43,667 nucleotides of DNA from Flavobacterium psychrophilum (GTDB lineage Bacteria; Bacteroidota; Bacteroidia; Flavobacteriales; Flavobacteriaceae), in the NCBI GenBank assembly GCA_022729635.1, contig DZAU01000004.1:11112-54778 (forward strand). The letters run 5' to 3'. Shown one piece after another: positions 23,846 through 33,063 of this stretch (position 1 is the first letter of the stretch; each line of letters starts with the position of its first letter). Position numbers and translations under genes: made by a program. Below the pieces are notes generated by a model, which saw only the letters and a program-made list of their open reading frames with translations, did not search any database and was not told where the DNA came from.

Positions 23846-23857
23846 GCCTCTTTTTTT
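23831..23857. terminator. terminator shared by convergent genes
   Basis: AAAAGAGGC (23831-23839) and GCCTCTTTT (23846-23854) form a 9-bp stem with the loop GATTAA, which contains the stop codon of the small gene. A T-run follows on the plus strand, and the minus strand is also T-rich beyond the stem, so it probably works in both directions for this operon and the SPFH gene. Confidence 0.88.
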
Positions 23858-23863
23858 ATGAAT

Positions 23864-24853
23864 TTATAGTTCCGTTTCCGGTAATTGTGGTGCAGGTGGC
23901 ACCTGATATCCTGAAGAATGTTCATCCGTTTTTGGTTTCAATTTTCTGGTTTGTTTTTTCATCATTTCTCCCACTTGATTCGAAGCACTAAAAGAAGCTA
24001 CCATATTGTTCAACATATCGCTTCCGGCTTGTGGAGAGTTAGGCAACAAAATTAAATTAGAATTTGCGTCTGCGCCAATGGCTTGTAAAGTATCATAATG
24101 TTGCGTTACAACAATCAAAGCCGATGCTTCTTGCGAATTGATTCCAACACGGTTTAAAACTTCAACACTTTCTACTAATCCACGAGCAATTTCACGTCTT
24201 TGATCGGCGATTCCTTGTCCTTGTAAACGTTTGCTTTCAGCCTCAGCTTTTGCTTTGGCAACAATTCTAATTCTGGTGCTTTCGCCTTCAAATTCGGCAG
24301 CAGTTTTTTCTCTATCGGCAGCATTGATACGGTTCATAGCGTTTTTTACTTGAATATCTGGATCAATATCGGTTACCAAAGTATTTATGATGTCATAACC
24401 ATAAGTGGTCATTGCGTCGTTTAATTCACGTTTTACGGCAATAGCAATATCGTCTTTTCTTTCGAAAACATCGTCTAGTTTCAGTTTGGGAACTTCGGCA
24501 CGAACCACATCAAAAACATAAGCCGTGATTTGATCGTGCGGATATTCGAGTTTGTAAAACGCGTCATACACTTTGTCCTGAATCACTTTAAATTGCACCG
24601 AAACTTTCATTTTTATAAAGACATTGTCTTTAGTTTTGGTTTCGATAATAACGTCTAATTGTTGGATTTTTAAGCTAACCCGACCCGCAATTCTGTCGAT
24701 TAAAGGAATTTTGAGTTGCAATCCCGAACTTCTCACGCTCAAGAATTTTCCAAAACGCTCAATAATAACTGAGGTTTGTTGTTTGACAGTAAAAAAAGAA
24801 GACAGAAAAATAAATAATCCGAATACTAAAAAAATAATTAATGAAGGTTCCAT
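23864..24853 (-). CDS. SPFH/band 7 membrane-scaffold protein
   Basis: A 329-residue protein with an N-terminal membrane helix (LIIFLVFGLFIFLSSFF) and an SPFH domain (TSVIIERFGKFLSVRSSGLQ, IPLIDRI, then VQFKVIQDKVYDAFY and ITAYVFDVVRAEVPKL). A coiled-coil Ala/Glu-rich segment follows (EFEGESTRIRIVAKAKAEAE), then a Pro-rich C-terminus. It matches the stomatin or HIR-like group, which organises membrane microdomains and often pairs with an NfeD protein; no NfeD is next to it. Transcribed alone, convergent with the YtxH operon. Confidence 0.9.
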   Translation of the reverse strand: MEPSLIIFLVFGLFIFLSSFFTVKQQTSVIIERFGKFLSVRSSGLQLKIPLIDRIAGRVSLKIQQLDVIIETKTKDNVFIKMKVSVQFKVIQDKVYDAFYKLEYPHDQITAYVFDVVRAEVPKLKLDDVFERKDDIAIAVKRELNDAMTTYGYDIINTLVTDIDPDIQVKNAMNRINAADREKTAAEFEGESTRIRIVAKAKAEAESKRLQGQGIADQRREIARGLVESVEVLNRVGINSQEASALIVVTQHYDTLQAIGADANSNLILLPNSPQAGSDMLNNMVASFSASNQVGEMMKKQTRKLKPKTDEHSSGYQVPPAPQLPETEL

Positions 24854-24931
24854 AAGAAATAAAATTTAGTTTAAAATTTAACCGTTAAATTACAAAAAAA
24901 CTTTAGGTTTGCCGTTGTTTAATTTATTTTT

Positions 24932-25570
24932 ATGAAAAAATTTTTCTTCACGTTTGTTTTTACACTAATTTCCCTGACTGCTTTTGCCCAATATGAATAT
25001 CGAGATTCTAACAGAATCGGGATTTCATTTGGTGTAAACCAATTCACCTTAAACACTAATAATTTTGAAACAAAACCAGAAAGTGGCTGGAATGCAGGTC
25101 TTTCGATGCGAGGAAATTATTATAATAATTGGGATATGGTTTATGCGATGCAGTTTAGCGAAAACAATTTTTCGGTTACTACAAATAGCGGTTTTATAAC
25201 TGAAGACACCAATTATAAATTATCCTCGGTTCAAGTGTCTTTAATGGCAAGTTATAAAATTGTAGAAAATCATTTAAGTCTTGAATTCGGACCACTAGTT
25301 CAAGTCAACGGAAAACTGAATGTGGAGAAAGGAAGCGAAAACAACATTATTTCAGGAACCACTTTGTTAGCCAAAGACATTGTGGATATTTCAAAATTTA
25401 ATTTTTATCCGGTTATAGGAATTACTGCAGGAGTTCGTCACGTTCGTTTGAATATTTCGTATCAATACGGTATAAACAATATGCTTGGAAATTTAAATAG
25501 TCAAAATTTAAACGTTAATTTTAAAGGAAATCCAGGGATTTTGAATGGGAATTTAATTCTTTATTTATAA
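24932..25570 (+). CDS. outer-membrane beta-barrel protein
   Basis: A 212-residue exported protein. A signal peptide (MKKFFFTFVFTLISLTAFAQ) is followed by alternating short amphipathic strands, ending with the aromatic, strand-like terminus NLILYL typical of outer-membrane barrels. The pattern fits the PorT/OMP_b-brl family of eight-stranded barrels in Bacteroidota. Specific function is unknown. It is followed by a strong hairpin. Confidence 0.78.
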   Translation: MKKFFFTFVFTLISLTAFAQYEYRDSNRIGISFGVNQFTLNTNNFETKPESGWNAGLSMRGNYYNNWDMVYAMQFSENNFSVTTNSGFITEDTNYKLSSVQVSLMASYKIVENHLSLEFGPLVQVNGKLNVEKGSENNIISGTTLLAKDIVDISKFNFYPVIGITAGVRHVRLNISYQYGINNMLGNLNSQNLNVNFKGNPGILNGNLILYL

Positions 25571-25610
25571 TTACTTAAAATAAGAAAAATAATATAAAAA
25601 ACCCTAAAAA

Positions 25611-25661
25611 AAAATCTCGAAATCCCTCAAATGTAAAACATTTGAGGGATTTCGAGATTTT
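25611..25661. terminator. 24-bp perfect hairpin, probable terminator
   Basis: The arms 25611-25634 and 25638-25661 are perfectly complementary over 24 bases with a 3-base loop, containing CTCGAAATCCCTCAAATGT and its complement. The right arm ends in TTTT. It lies 40 bases after the barrel gene. The stem is much longer than usual for a terminator. Confidence 0.75.
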
Positions 25662-25683
25662 AACTTATAAACTAATTTTTATT

Positions 25684-27153
25684 ATGAAGAAGTTCCTTTT
25701 TTATTTTGTGTTATTTTCCTATATTTATGTGAATGCTCAGACAACTATTGTTGAGGAAAAGTTTGTAGATGGCGGCGTACCGTTAGATTATCATTATTTT
25801 CCTAAAAGCAATAAGTTTGTTATTGAAAAAGGGCAACGTCCAGCTAAAGTCTCATTATTTTTACCACCATCTCTTCAAATTAAATCTGTTATTAGTTATG
25901 ATATTTTTGGAAAAAAAGAAATTTTAGTAGAAAATGTTGATTGGAAGAGTTTTAGTTTTTCAATCACCGAAAATACATTTAGAGGAACGGACTTTACTAA
26001 TAAATTATCTTTCAATGAAACGTATAAGTATTTTGTAAATGGCAAGGCAACTAGTTCTATAAAACTTTCTAATAATGAAATGATTCTGCGTAATTATGAC
26101 AACTCAAGTATAGATTTAGCTAATATTAATTATACTTTCGGAAGTAAATATTATAATGATAAATATGAATTAGAAATTGTTAATGATAATGGGAAAAGTA
26201 AAATTAATTATGAAAAAGATGATCTTTATTTGAATACAGTAAATATTTTTTCAAATGAAAAGAAAACCTTCAAAATTGAAAAACCAGATGTGAATAGATT
26301 AATGAACGAAGAGTGTATAAAACCTAAAGAATATCTAGGTTTTGCTTCACGTTTAATTGACAATGAAAAATTTGAAATAATTACTAAATCCATTTCAAAA
26401 GATTATAAGACATCTATTTTATTTAGAACGTTTTATAATATGGAAGGAAAGAAGTTAGATGAAAAAAAATATGCTGTTTCCTTGTCCTCAGAATATTTGA
26501 TCTATTCTGCAAATAATGCAGCACGAATTGGTCCAAAACCAACTGGTTTTGTAAACGAAACACCAATATTTTTAACAGATTTAGGAATTAATGACTTTTT
26601 AGTGGATAATGTAACACTGGACGTTTATATTTTTGGCTTGTATGGTTTTAAAGGTAGAGAACTGAATGATGATAATTCTCCAGCAGGGCATTATATTTTT
26701 AAGTTTGATAAAGATGGAAATCAAATATGGAAATCAATAAATAAAATTGATGATAAGGATGATTTCAACAAAAAAATTCATTTGGCAAGGGTTGATTGTT
26801 CTCTTTCATTTATAAAAAATAATCTTTGTTTTCAATCAGGAGTTTCTTATTCAGACAAATATTATCATTACAGTATTTTAGATAAAGGCACAGGAAATAT
26901 TTTAAATAAAGATAAAATTGTATACAATAGAGATATGTTTTATAATTTGGAGACAAAACAATATAAGAACAAGCTTTTTGATATAAACGGTTTAATAGCT
27001 ATTGATTCAAATGGAAAAATTGCAAATTATTTAAAAAACAATAGCAGTAAGAATAAATTATTTTTTTCAACTGTGTTTTCTGATAAGGGAATTTGGTTAT
27101 TTGAAACTGATAAAAAAGAATATTATAAGTTAACTTTTTTTGAAAATTTATAG
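25684..27153 (+). CDS. exported protein of unknown function
   Basis: A 489-residue exported protein that I do not recognise. The first 19 residues are a signal peptide (MKKFLFYFVLFSYIYVNAQ). The mature part is strand-rich with many Lys, Asn and Tyr, and contains a propeller-like segment (GHYIFKFDKDGNQIWKS) and another LDKGTGNILNKDKIV. No C-terminal sorting signal of the type IX system is obvious. ATG 25684 is chosen; the longer frame from TTG 25642 would begin inside the upstream hairpin. The gene sits between two terminators, so it is transcribed alone. Its A+T content is high compared with its neighbours, which may reflect relaxed selection or transfer. Confidence 0.7.
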   Translation: MKKFLFYFVLFSYIYVNAQTTIVEEKFVDGGVPLDYHYFPKSNKFVIEKGQRPAKVSLFLPPSLQIKSVISYDIFGKKEILVENVDWKSFSFSITENTFRGTDFTNKLSFNETYKYFVNGKATSSIKLSNNEMILRNYDNSSIDLANINYTFGSKYYNDKYELEIVNDNGKSKINYEKDDLYLNTVNIFSNEKKTFKIEKPDVNRLMNEECIKPKEYLGFASRLIDNEKFEIITKSISKDYKTSILFRTFYNMEGKKLDEKKYAVSLSSEYLIYSANNAARIGPKPTGFVNETPIFLTDLGINDFLVDNVTLDVYIFGLYGFKGRELNDDNSPAGHYIFKFDKDGNQIWKSINKIDDKDDFNKKIHLARVDCSLSFIKNNLCFQSGVSYSDKYYHYSILDKGTGNILNKDKIVYNRDMFYNLETKQYKNKLFDINGLIAIDSNGKIANYLKNNSSKNKLFFSTVFSDKGIWLFETDKKEYYKLTFFENL

Positions 27154-27169
27154 TAAAATTAATAATTTG

Positions 27170-27206
27170 AAGCTCCCAGTTCGCTAGAGAGAACTGGGAG
27201 CTTTTT
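27170..27206 (+). terminator. rho-independent terminator
   Basis: AAGCTCCCAGTTC (27170-27182) and GAACTGGGAGCTT (27191-27203) form a perfect 13-bp stem with an 8-base loop, followed by a T-run. It ends the exported-protein gene and lies next to the stop of converging gltX. Confidence 0.9.
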
Positions 27207-27210
27207 GCTT

Positions 27211-28755
27211 TTATAAAGTAGCTATCACTTCCTCAATTCTTCTTATCGTTTCTTCTTTTCCAATGAGTTCCACGATGTCAAATAAATGCGGTCCTTTTAA
27301 AGCGCCAACTAAGCTTAAACGAAATGGTTGCATTACTTTTCCCATTCCAATTTCGTTTTTTGTCATCCAATCTTTTACGATGGTTTCGATATTCAAGGAA
27401 GTAAAATCGGTAATTTCTCCAAGAACAGATACCAATTCTTGCATTAAAGCGGGAGTTTCTTCTTTCCAGTTTTTTGATGCTTTCTCGTCATAAGACGTTG
27501 GAGCCACAAAAAAGAAATCACTCAGATCCCAGAAATCTGAAACGAAATTTGCTCGTTCTTTTATTAATGAAATTATTTTTTCCAATTTTGTCATTGCTTC
27601 GCCAGTTCGAGCAGAGCTCTCGAGTCCGTAGGAATCTATGCCTTTTTCAGCAACAATAGGAGCGAAGGCTTTCGCCAAAACCCCGTCATCTTTTTTCACT
27701 AAATATTGGTGGTTGAACCATTTATTTTTTTCCGGATCAAATTTTGCTCCTGCTTTGTGAACCCGACTCAAATCAAATTTTTGGCACAAATCTTCCAAAG
27801 AGAATAATTCTTGTTCCGTTCCATCATTCCATCCCAATAAAGCCAAAAAGTTAATAACCGTTTCTGGGAAAAACCCTTTTTCTCTGTAACCAGAAGATTT
27901 TTCTCCTGAAATTGGATCTGTCCAATCTAATGGAAATACGGGAAATCCTAATTTATCGCCATCACGTTTGGATAGTTTTCCGTTGCCAACAGGTTTCAAA
28001 ATCAAAGGTAAATGAGCAAATTCTGGTGCTTCCCAACCAAAAGCTCGGTACAACAAAACGTGCAAAGGCATTGATGGCAACCATTCTTCGCCACGAATCA
28101 CGTGTGAAGTTTCCATTAAATGATCATCGACAATATTTGCCAAATGATAAGTCGGCATTCCGTCGCTTTTAAACAAAACTTTATCGTCCAATAGATTCGT
28201 TTCAAACTTCACTTCACCACGAATGATGTCTTGTAAATGCAAAGTTTCATCAACAGGAGTTTTAAAACGAATTACATAATCTTCATTATTAGCAATTCTT
28301 TTCTCAGTTTCTTCTTTAGAAATAACCAAAGAAGTGTCTAATTTTTCTCTATTATGCCAGTTGTAAATAAATGTTTTTCCTTGTTCTTCGTGCTGTTTTC
28401 TATGAAAATCCAAAGCTTCGGCAGTGTCAAAAGCATAATAGGCATTTCCAGAATTGATTAACTCATCGGCATATTGTTTGTACAAATGTTTCCTTTCGGA
28501 TTGTTTGTAAGGACCAAATTTTTCGTTTTTTCCAATGGTTTCATCTGGAGCAATTCCCAACCATTCCAAGGCTTCCATAATATATTCTTCTGCACTAGGA
28601 ACAAAACGATTTTGATCCGTGTCTTCAATTCGAAGAAAGAAAACGCCTTTGTTTTTCTTGGCAAATAAATAGTTGAAAAGGGCAGTACGAACGCCTCCAA
28701 TATGTAAAGGTCCAGTTGGACTTGGGGCAAAACGCACCCGAACTTGTTTTGACAT
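27211..28755 (-). CDS. gltX: glutamyl-tRNA synthetase
   Basis: A 514-residue class I synthetase that charges tRNA-Glu. It has the HIGH-type motif APSPTGPLHIGGVRTALFNY at residues 9-28, FLRIEDTDQNR, the binding segment VIRGEEWLPSMPLH, and the KMSKS-type motif KLSKRDGDKLG near residue 265. The C-terminal helical anticodon-binding domain is complete. Length is slightly above the E. coli enzyme, normal for Bacteroidota. Together with glnS in the same window, this indicates separate charging of Glu and Gln. Confidence 0.96.
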   Translation of the reverse strand: MSKQVRVRFAPSPTGPLHIGGVRTALFNYLFAKKNKGVFFLRIEDTDQNRFVPSAEEYIMEALEWLGIAPDETIGKNEKFGPYKQSERKHLYKQYADELINSGNAYYAFDTAEALDFHRKQHEEQGKTFIYNWHNREKLDTSLVISKEETEKRIANNEDYVIRFKTPVDETLHLQDIIRGEVKFETNLLDDKVLFKSDGMPTYHLANIVDDHLMETSHVIRGEEWLPSMPLHVLLYRAFGWEAPEFAHLPLILKPVGNGKLSKRDGDKLGFPVFPLDWTDPISGEKSSGYREKGFFPETVINFLALLGWNDGTEQELFSLEDLCQKFDLSRVHKAGAKFDPEKNKWFNHQYLVKKDDGVLAKAFAPIVAEKGIDSYGLESSARTGEAMTKLEKIISLIKERANFVSDFWDLSDFFFVAPTSYDEKASKNWKEETPALMQELVSVLGEITDFTSLNIETIVKDWMTKNEIGMGKVMQPFRLSLVGALKGPHLFDIVELIGKEETIRRIEEVIATL

Positions 28756-28784
28756 TTTTTGTAATTAAAATTAATTCAAATTAA

Positions 28785-28803
28785 CACCGAGCTTGTCGAA
28801 GTG
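28785..28803. repeat. intergenic CACCGAGCTTGTCGAAGTG repeat
   Basis: This 19-base sequence is a form of the CTTCGACAAGCTC repeat widespread in Bacteroidota genomes. It lies in the leader of gltX, between its promoter element and start codon. A related copy is inside a coding sequence at 40473-40494. Confidence 0.65.
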
Positions 28804-28808
28804 TAGTG

Positions 28809-28816
28809 CAAAGATA
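28809..28816 (-). promoter_or_regulatory. -7 promoter element TATCTTTG for gltX
   Basis: On the minus strand TATCTTTG matches TAnnTTTG and lies 53 bases before the gltX start. A stutter of TTAGAAGTC units occupies 28819-28853 where a -33 element would be, and no TTG is clear there. Confidence 0.5.
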
Positions 28817-28867
28817 ATTAGAAGTTAGAAGTCAGAAGTTAGAAGTCGGAAATTTTTGGAGAATAAT

Positions 28868-29677
28868 TTACAACATCAATCGAAATCCTTTAAAATCTTT
28901 TTTGATTTTTGAAAAAGCTTCGATGTCGTCATTCATTTTTTTGGAAAGGGTTTCTGCAATGTAGTTTTTTACTATATCAGGTTTAGAATCATAATATTGT
29001 TCCACGAGTAAATTATTATAATTCAAATTTTCGGTGTCGTATGAGAATAAAGGAAATCCTTCTTTCATCAAAAGAAAATTGATTAAAAGCCTTCCTGTTC
29101 TTTTATTTCCATCTACAAAAGGTTGATGAATCCAAATTTCTTGCGCCAAGAAAACGGCTTTGTCCAAAACTGATGCTTTACTTTTGTTGACGTTTTCAAT
29201 CAAGTCCTCTATATTTTCCTGAACATCTTCAGGAGAACTCAAAGGCATTATTTTTTCTTTTTCAACGCCATTTTGTTTTATTGAAATCACGTTTTGGCTT
29301 ACCTTAAATTGATTTTGAAGTTGTCCTTTTTCTTTGGCATTCAAATAATAATCTTCGTTCCAAAGGCTTCCAATACTTAACCAGTTTAATTCTAAAATCA
29401 ATTTTATGGATAATTCTTCTTTGTTTTTTACTGCCAAAAGCATTCTTTTCAAAGCGCGATACATTCCTTTTTGTTCTAAAATATCGGAATTTCGGATGTT
29501 ATTTCCAGAAATGGTGTCGCTTTTGAATAACTCGGTAGTTTGCAAAAGCGACAATTGATTACCTTCTAATCGGTTTGTGGCATAAACATATTCGCACAAT
29601 TGCGCTTGCTCTTCTTCTAAAGAGGGAATGACATTCAATGTTTTATGCTTTTGTAATAACTCGAAAAGGCTTTCCAT
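28868..29677 (-). CDS. Fic-domain protein (probable AMP transferase, self-inhibited)
   Basis: A 269-residue soluble protein with the full Fic active-site motif HQPFVDGNKRTGR at residues 184-196, including the catalytic His and the phosphate-binding Gly-Asn-x-Arg. Fic enzymes usually transfer AMP from ATP to a protein hydroxyl group. Near the N-terminus TNRLEG (residues 34-39) matches the inhibitory helix motif [S/T]xxxE[G/N], so this is a class II Fic protein in which the Glu blocks ATP gamma-phosphate binding. An N-terminal Fic_N-like region (residues 1-60) precedes the core. Target is unknown. No separate antitoxin gene is adjacent, consistent with inhibition in cis. Confidence 0.9.
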   Translation of the reverse strand: MESLFELLQKHKTLNVIPSLEEEQAQLCEYVYATNRLEGNQLSLLQTTELFKSDTISGNNIRNSDILEQKGMYRALKRMLLAVKNKEELSIKLILELNWLSIGSLWNEDYYLNAKEKGQLQNQFKVSQNVISIKQNGVEKEKIMPLSSPEDVQENIEDLIENVNKSKASVLDKAVFLAQEIWIHQPFVDGNKRTGRLLINFLLMKEGFPLFSYDTENLNYNNLLVEQYYDSKPDIVKNYIAETLSKKMNDDIEAFSKIKKDFKGFRLML

Positions 29678-29790
29678 TTTGCTAAAAATAACTATTGTAA
29701 AAATACGCTTTTTTTCGATTAATATATTTTTAACATCAACAGAATTGAAAAAGGATTACTTTTATCAGTTATAAAAACAAAGCATAAATT

Positions 29791-32700
29791 TTGGAAGCTT
29801 CGAACATTATTTATCAAAAGCTGGAACTTTTCATCAGGAAGTTTTACACTAACGAACTGATTCGGGGAATGATTTTCTTCATCGGTTTGGGATTGCTGTA
29901 TTTCTTGTTCACGCTTTTTGTGGAATATTTTCTTTGGCTTAAGCCAATGGGACGAACGTTTTTGTTTTGGACTTTTATTGGCGTGGAGATTTTTCTCTTG
30001 TTCCGATTTATTTTGTTCCCCATTTTCAAATTGTTCAAACTCCAAAAAGGAATTGATTACAAAGAAGCTTCAACCATTATTGGAAATCATTTTGCCGAAG
30101 TAAGCGACAAATTAACCAATTTCCTGCAACTATCGAATGATAAAAATCAATCGGAATTATTGTTGGCTTCGATTGAACAAAAGGCAAATTCGTTGCAACT
30201 AATTCCTTTTGGGAATGCCGTTAATTTTAAAGCGAATCGAAAATATTTGCCTTTGGCGTTACTTCCGGTTTTGTTTTTTGCGTTTTTTTATTTGTCTGGA
30301 AACAGTAAAATTCTTTCTCAAAGTTTGAATAGAGTGGTTCATTTTCAAGAACAATTTTCGCCACCGGCGCCATTTCGATTTGTGCTGTTGAATACACATT
30401 TACAAACCGAACAAAACAAAGATTTCATCATTCGCATCAAAACGGAAGGAAAAATTGTTCCTGAAAATGCGATGATTTTTATTGGCGACGAAAGTTATTT
30501 TATGGAATCAACCAAAGCTGGGGAATTTCAATATAAAATCGAAAAGCCCACCTCAAATATTGAATTTCACCTGGAAGCCAATACTGTTTCTTCATCCGAT
30601 TATGAATTGAATGTGGTTACCGTTCCATCTATTGCGAATTTTGAAATGCTGCTAAATTTTCCTTCGTATTTGACTAAGAAACCCGAAATTATTAAAGGCA
30701 ATGGAAATGCCATCATTCCCGAAGGAACTCGTGTTACTTGGAAAATTAATGCTCAAGCCACACAAAATGTAAATTGGAAGGATTTGACCTCAAACCTCCC
30801 TTTTTCGAAGGTTGAAAATGTGTTTACTTTGTCAAAACCAATCTTTCAAAACACAGAATATCAGATTCTTACTTCGAATGCTAAAGTAAAAAACTATGAG
30901 AAGTTAAACTATCAGATTTCCGTAATTAAAGATCAATTTCCAACAATTAATGTAAACAATGCTCCAGATAGTTTAAAAGCGGCAAAAAACTATGTTTTAG
31001 GTCAATTATTGGATGATTATGGATTGTCTAAACTCCAAATCATATATTATCCTAAAAATAGGCCAGAGCAGGCAAAACGCAGTTTAATTTCCATAAAGAA
31101 AGAAGTTTTTGATCAGTTTGTTTTTGACTTTCCAAGCAATCTTCCCGTTGAGCAAGGCGTTTCTTATGAATATTATTTTGAGGTTTTTGACAATGATGCG
31201 ATTCATAATTTCAAGAGTTCAAAATCGTCTGTTTTTTCGAATCGAATTGAAACTGATCAAGAAAAAGAAGATCAAGATTTGCAGCAACAAAACGAAAATA
31301 TAAACAGTTTAGAAAAATCGTTAAAGAATCAAGACAAACAAATTTCTGATTTAGAAAAGCTTCAAAATTCTAATAAAGAAAAAGAAAATCTCGAATTTAA
31401 AGACCGACAAAAGATCGAAGATTTTATTAAACGTCAAAATCAACAAGATAAAATGATGAAAGATTTTGCCGAGAAAATGAAAGACAATCTTGACAAATCT
31501 AAAACAGATAAAAAAGACGAATTCAAGGAAGAACTCCAAAAAAGATTGGATAATGTGGACAAGGATTTAGAGAAAAACAAAAAATTATTGGAAGAACTCA
31601 AAGAACTTAATGATAAAATCCAGAAAGAAGATTTAATGGAAAAAATGGATAAGTTCAAACAAAACGCCAAAAACCAAGCCAAGAGTCTGGAACAATTAGT
31701 GGAGCTGACAAAGAAATATTATGTTCAGAAAAAAGCAGAACAACTAAAAGAAAAACTGGATAAACTTTCCGAAAAACAAGAAAATTTATCAAACAAAGAC
31801 AAAGAAAATAATCTTGAAAACCAAAACGAAATCAATAAAGAATTCGATAAAATAAAAGAAGAGTTACAAGAGTTAAACAAAGAAAATACTGAACTAAAAA
31901 AACCTTTGGATATCCCGAACGACAAAGAGCAACAAAAAAGTATCGATGAAGATTTGAAAAAAGCTTCAGATGAATTACAAAAAGAAAATAAATCTAATGC
32001 CAGGCCAAAACAGAAAAGCGCTTCAAAGAAAATGAAACAAATGTCCCAAAAAATGGAACAAAGTATGGAAGGCGCTGAAATGGAACAAATGGAAGAAGAC
32101 ATTGCAATGTTGAGACAAATCCTTGACAATTTATTAGCTTTTTCTTTTTCACAAGAAGATTTAATGGATAAATTCAAGAGCTATCAAATAGGTTCGCCAG
32201 CATTCAATAAAAACCTGAAACGGCAACAAGATTTAAAATTACAATTTAAACATATCGATGACAGTTTGTTTGCAATGTCTTTACGAAATCCAAAACTTGG
32301 CGAAAATATCACAAAAGAAATCGGGAACACGCAATATAATTTAGATAAATCTTTAGAATCTTTGACCGATGCTCAAATTCCAAAAGGAGTTTCGCATCAA
32401 CAATATGCGGTTTCGTCATCGAATAAATTAGCAAATCTATTGGCCGATATTTTAAATAATATGCAAATGGCGATGTCTGGAGAAGGATCAGGAAAACCAA
32501 AACAGGGACAAGGTCAAGGAATGCAATTGCCGGACATCATTAAAAAGCAAGAAGGGTTAGGCGAAAAAATGAAGGCTGGAATAAAAAAAGTACCAAAACC
32601 AGGAGAAGGAAAAGAAGGTCAAAAAAGTAACTCTGAAGGCGAGGATGGAGAAGGCGATGCAAAGTCAATTATGGAAATTTATAAAGAGCAAAAACAATTA

Positions 32701-33063
32701 CGTGAAGCTTTACAGAACGAACTAGAAAAGCAAGGAATTGGCGGGAATGGTCAAAACGCCTTGGAACAAATGAAGCAAATAGAAAAGCAATTGTTGAATA
32801 AAGGATTTAAAAACGAAACACTTCAAAAAATCCTTAACGTTAAGCAAGAATTACTAAAACTAAATACTGCTTTGCAACAACAAGGACAAGAAAACAAACG
32901 ACAATCTGAAACCAACAAAAAGGAGTTTAACAATCAAGCTAAAGCGCTTCCGGCTTCATTGCAGGAATATTTAAACAGTATTGAAATATTAAATAGACAA
33001 TCGCTACCTTTGCGCTCCAATTTTAACCAAAAGGTTCAAGAATATTTTAATAAAAATGATTGA
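29791..33063 (+). CDS. large membrane-anchored coiled-coil protein (DUF4175-type)
   Basis: A 1090-residue protein. The N-terminus has two membrane helices near residues 28-45 and 55-75 (MIFFIGLGLLYFLFTLFVEY) and another near 155-170 (LPLALLPVLFFAFFYL). An extracytoplasmic beta-rich region follows to about residue 480, then a long Lys/Glu/Gln-rich coiled coil (about 490-760) and a C-terminus with Gly-rich linkers (SGEGSGKPKQGQGQG). This matches what I recall as DUF4175 in Bacteroidota; function unknown, envelope role likely. A stop at 29785-29787 lies just upstream and the first ATG is at residue 27, so TTG 29791 is the probable start. It overlaps ybeY by eight bases. Confidence 0.82.
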   Translation: MEASNIIYQKLELFIRKFYTNELIRGMIFFIGLGLLYFLFTLFVEYFLWLKPMGRTFLFWTFIGVEIFLLFRFILFPIFKLFKLQKGIDYKEASTIIGNHFAEVSDKLTNFLQLSNDKNQSELLLASIEQKANSLQLIPFGNAVNFKANRKYLPLALLPVLFFAFFYLSGNSKILSQSLNRVVHFQEQFSPPAPFRFVLLNTHLQTEQNKDFIIRIKTEGKIVPENAMIFIGDESYFMESTKAGEFQYKIEKPTSNIEFHLEANTVSSSDYELNVVTVPSIANFEMLLNFPSYLTKKPEIIKGNGNAIIPEGTRVTWKINAQATQNVNWKDLTSNLPFSKVENVFTLSKPIFQNTEYQILTSNAKVKNYEKLNYQISVIKDQFPTINVNNAPDSLKAAKNYVLGQLLDDYGLSKLQIIYYPKNRPEQAKRSLISIKKEVFDQFVFDFPSNLPVEQGVSYEYYFEVFDNDAIHNFKSSKSSVFSNRIETDQEKEDQDLQQQNENINSLEKSLKNQDKQISDLEKLQNSNKEKENLEFKDRQKIEDFIKRQNQQDKMMKDFAEKMKDNLDKSKTDKKDEFKEELQKRLDNVDKDLEKNKKLLEELKELNDKIQKEDLMEKMDKFKQNAKNQAKSLEQLVELTKKYYVQKKAEQLKEKLDKLSEKQENLSNKDKENNLENQNEINKEFDKIKEELQELNKENTELKKPLDIPNDKEQQKSIDEDLKKASDELQKENKSNARPKQKSASKKMKQMSQKMEQSMEGAEMEQMEEDIAMLRQILDNLLAFSFSQEDLMDKFKSYQIGSPAFNKNLKRQQDLKLQFKHIDDSLFAMSLRNPKLGENITKEIGNTQYNLDKSLESLTDAQIPKGVSHQQYAVSSSNKLANLLADILNNMQMAMSGEGSGKPKQGQGQGMQLPDIIKKQEGLGEKMKAGIKKVPKPGEGKEGQKSNSEGEDGEGDAKSIMEIYKEQKQLREALQNELEKQGIGGNGQNALEQMKQIEKQLLNKGFKNETLQKILNVKQELLKLNTALQQQGQENKRQSETNKKEFNNQAKALPASLQEYLNSIEILNRQSLPLRSNFNQKVQEYFNKND

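Noticed and set aside
28098..28105. CACGTG core inside gltX as a fourth parS site
   Set aside because: The flanks (TCACGTGTGA) do not match the GTTYC/GRAAC arms.
31725..32177. 150-codon open frame on the minus strand
   Set aside because: It is the complement of the Lys/Glu-rich coiled coil of the DUF4175-type gene. The Ser/Phe/Cys-rich product is a composition artefact.
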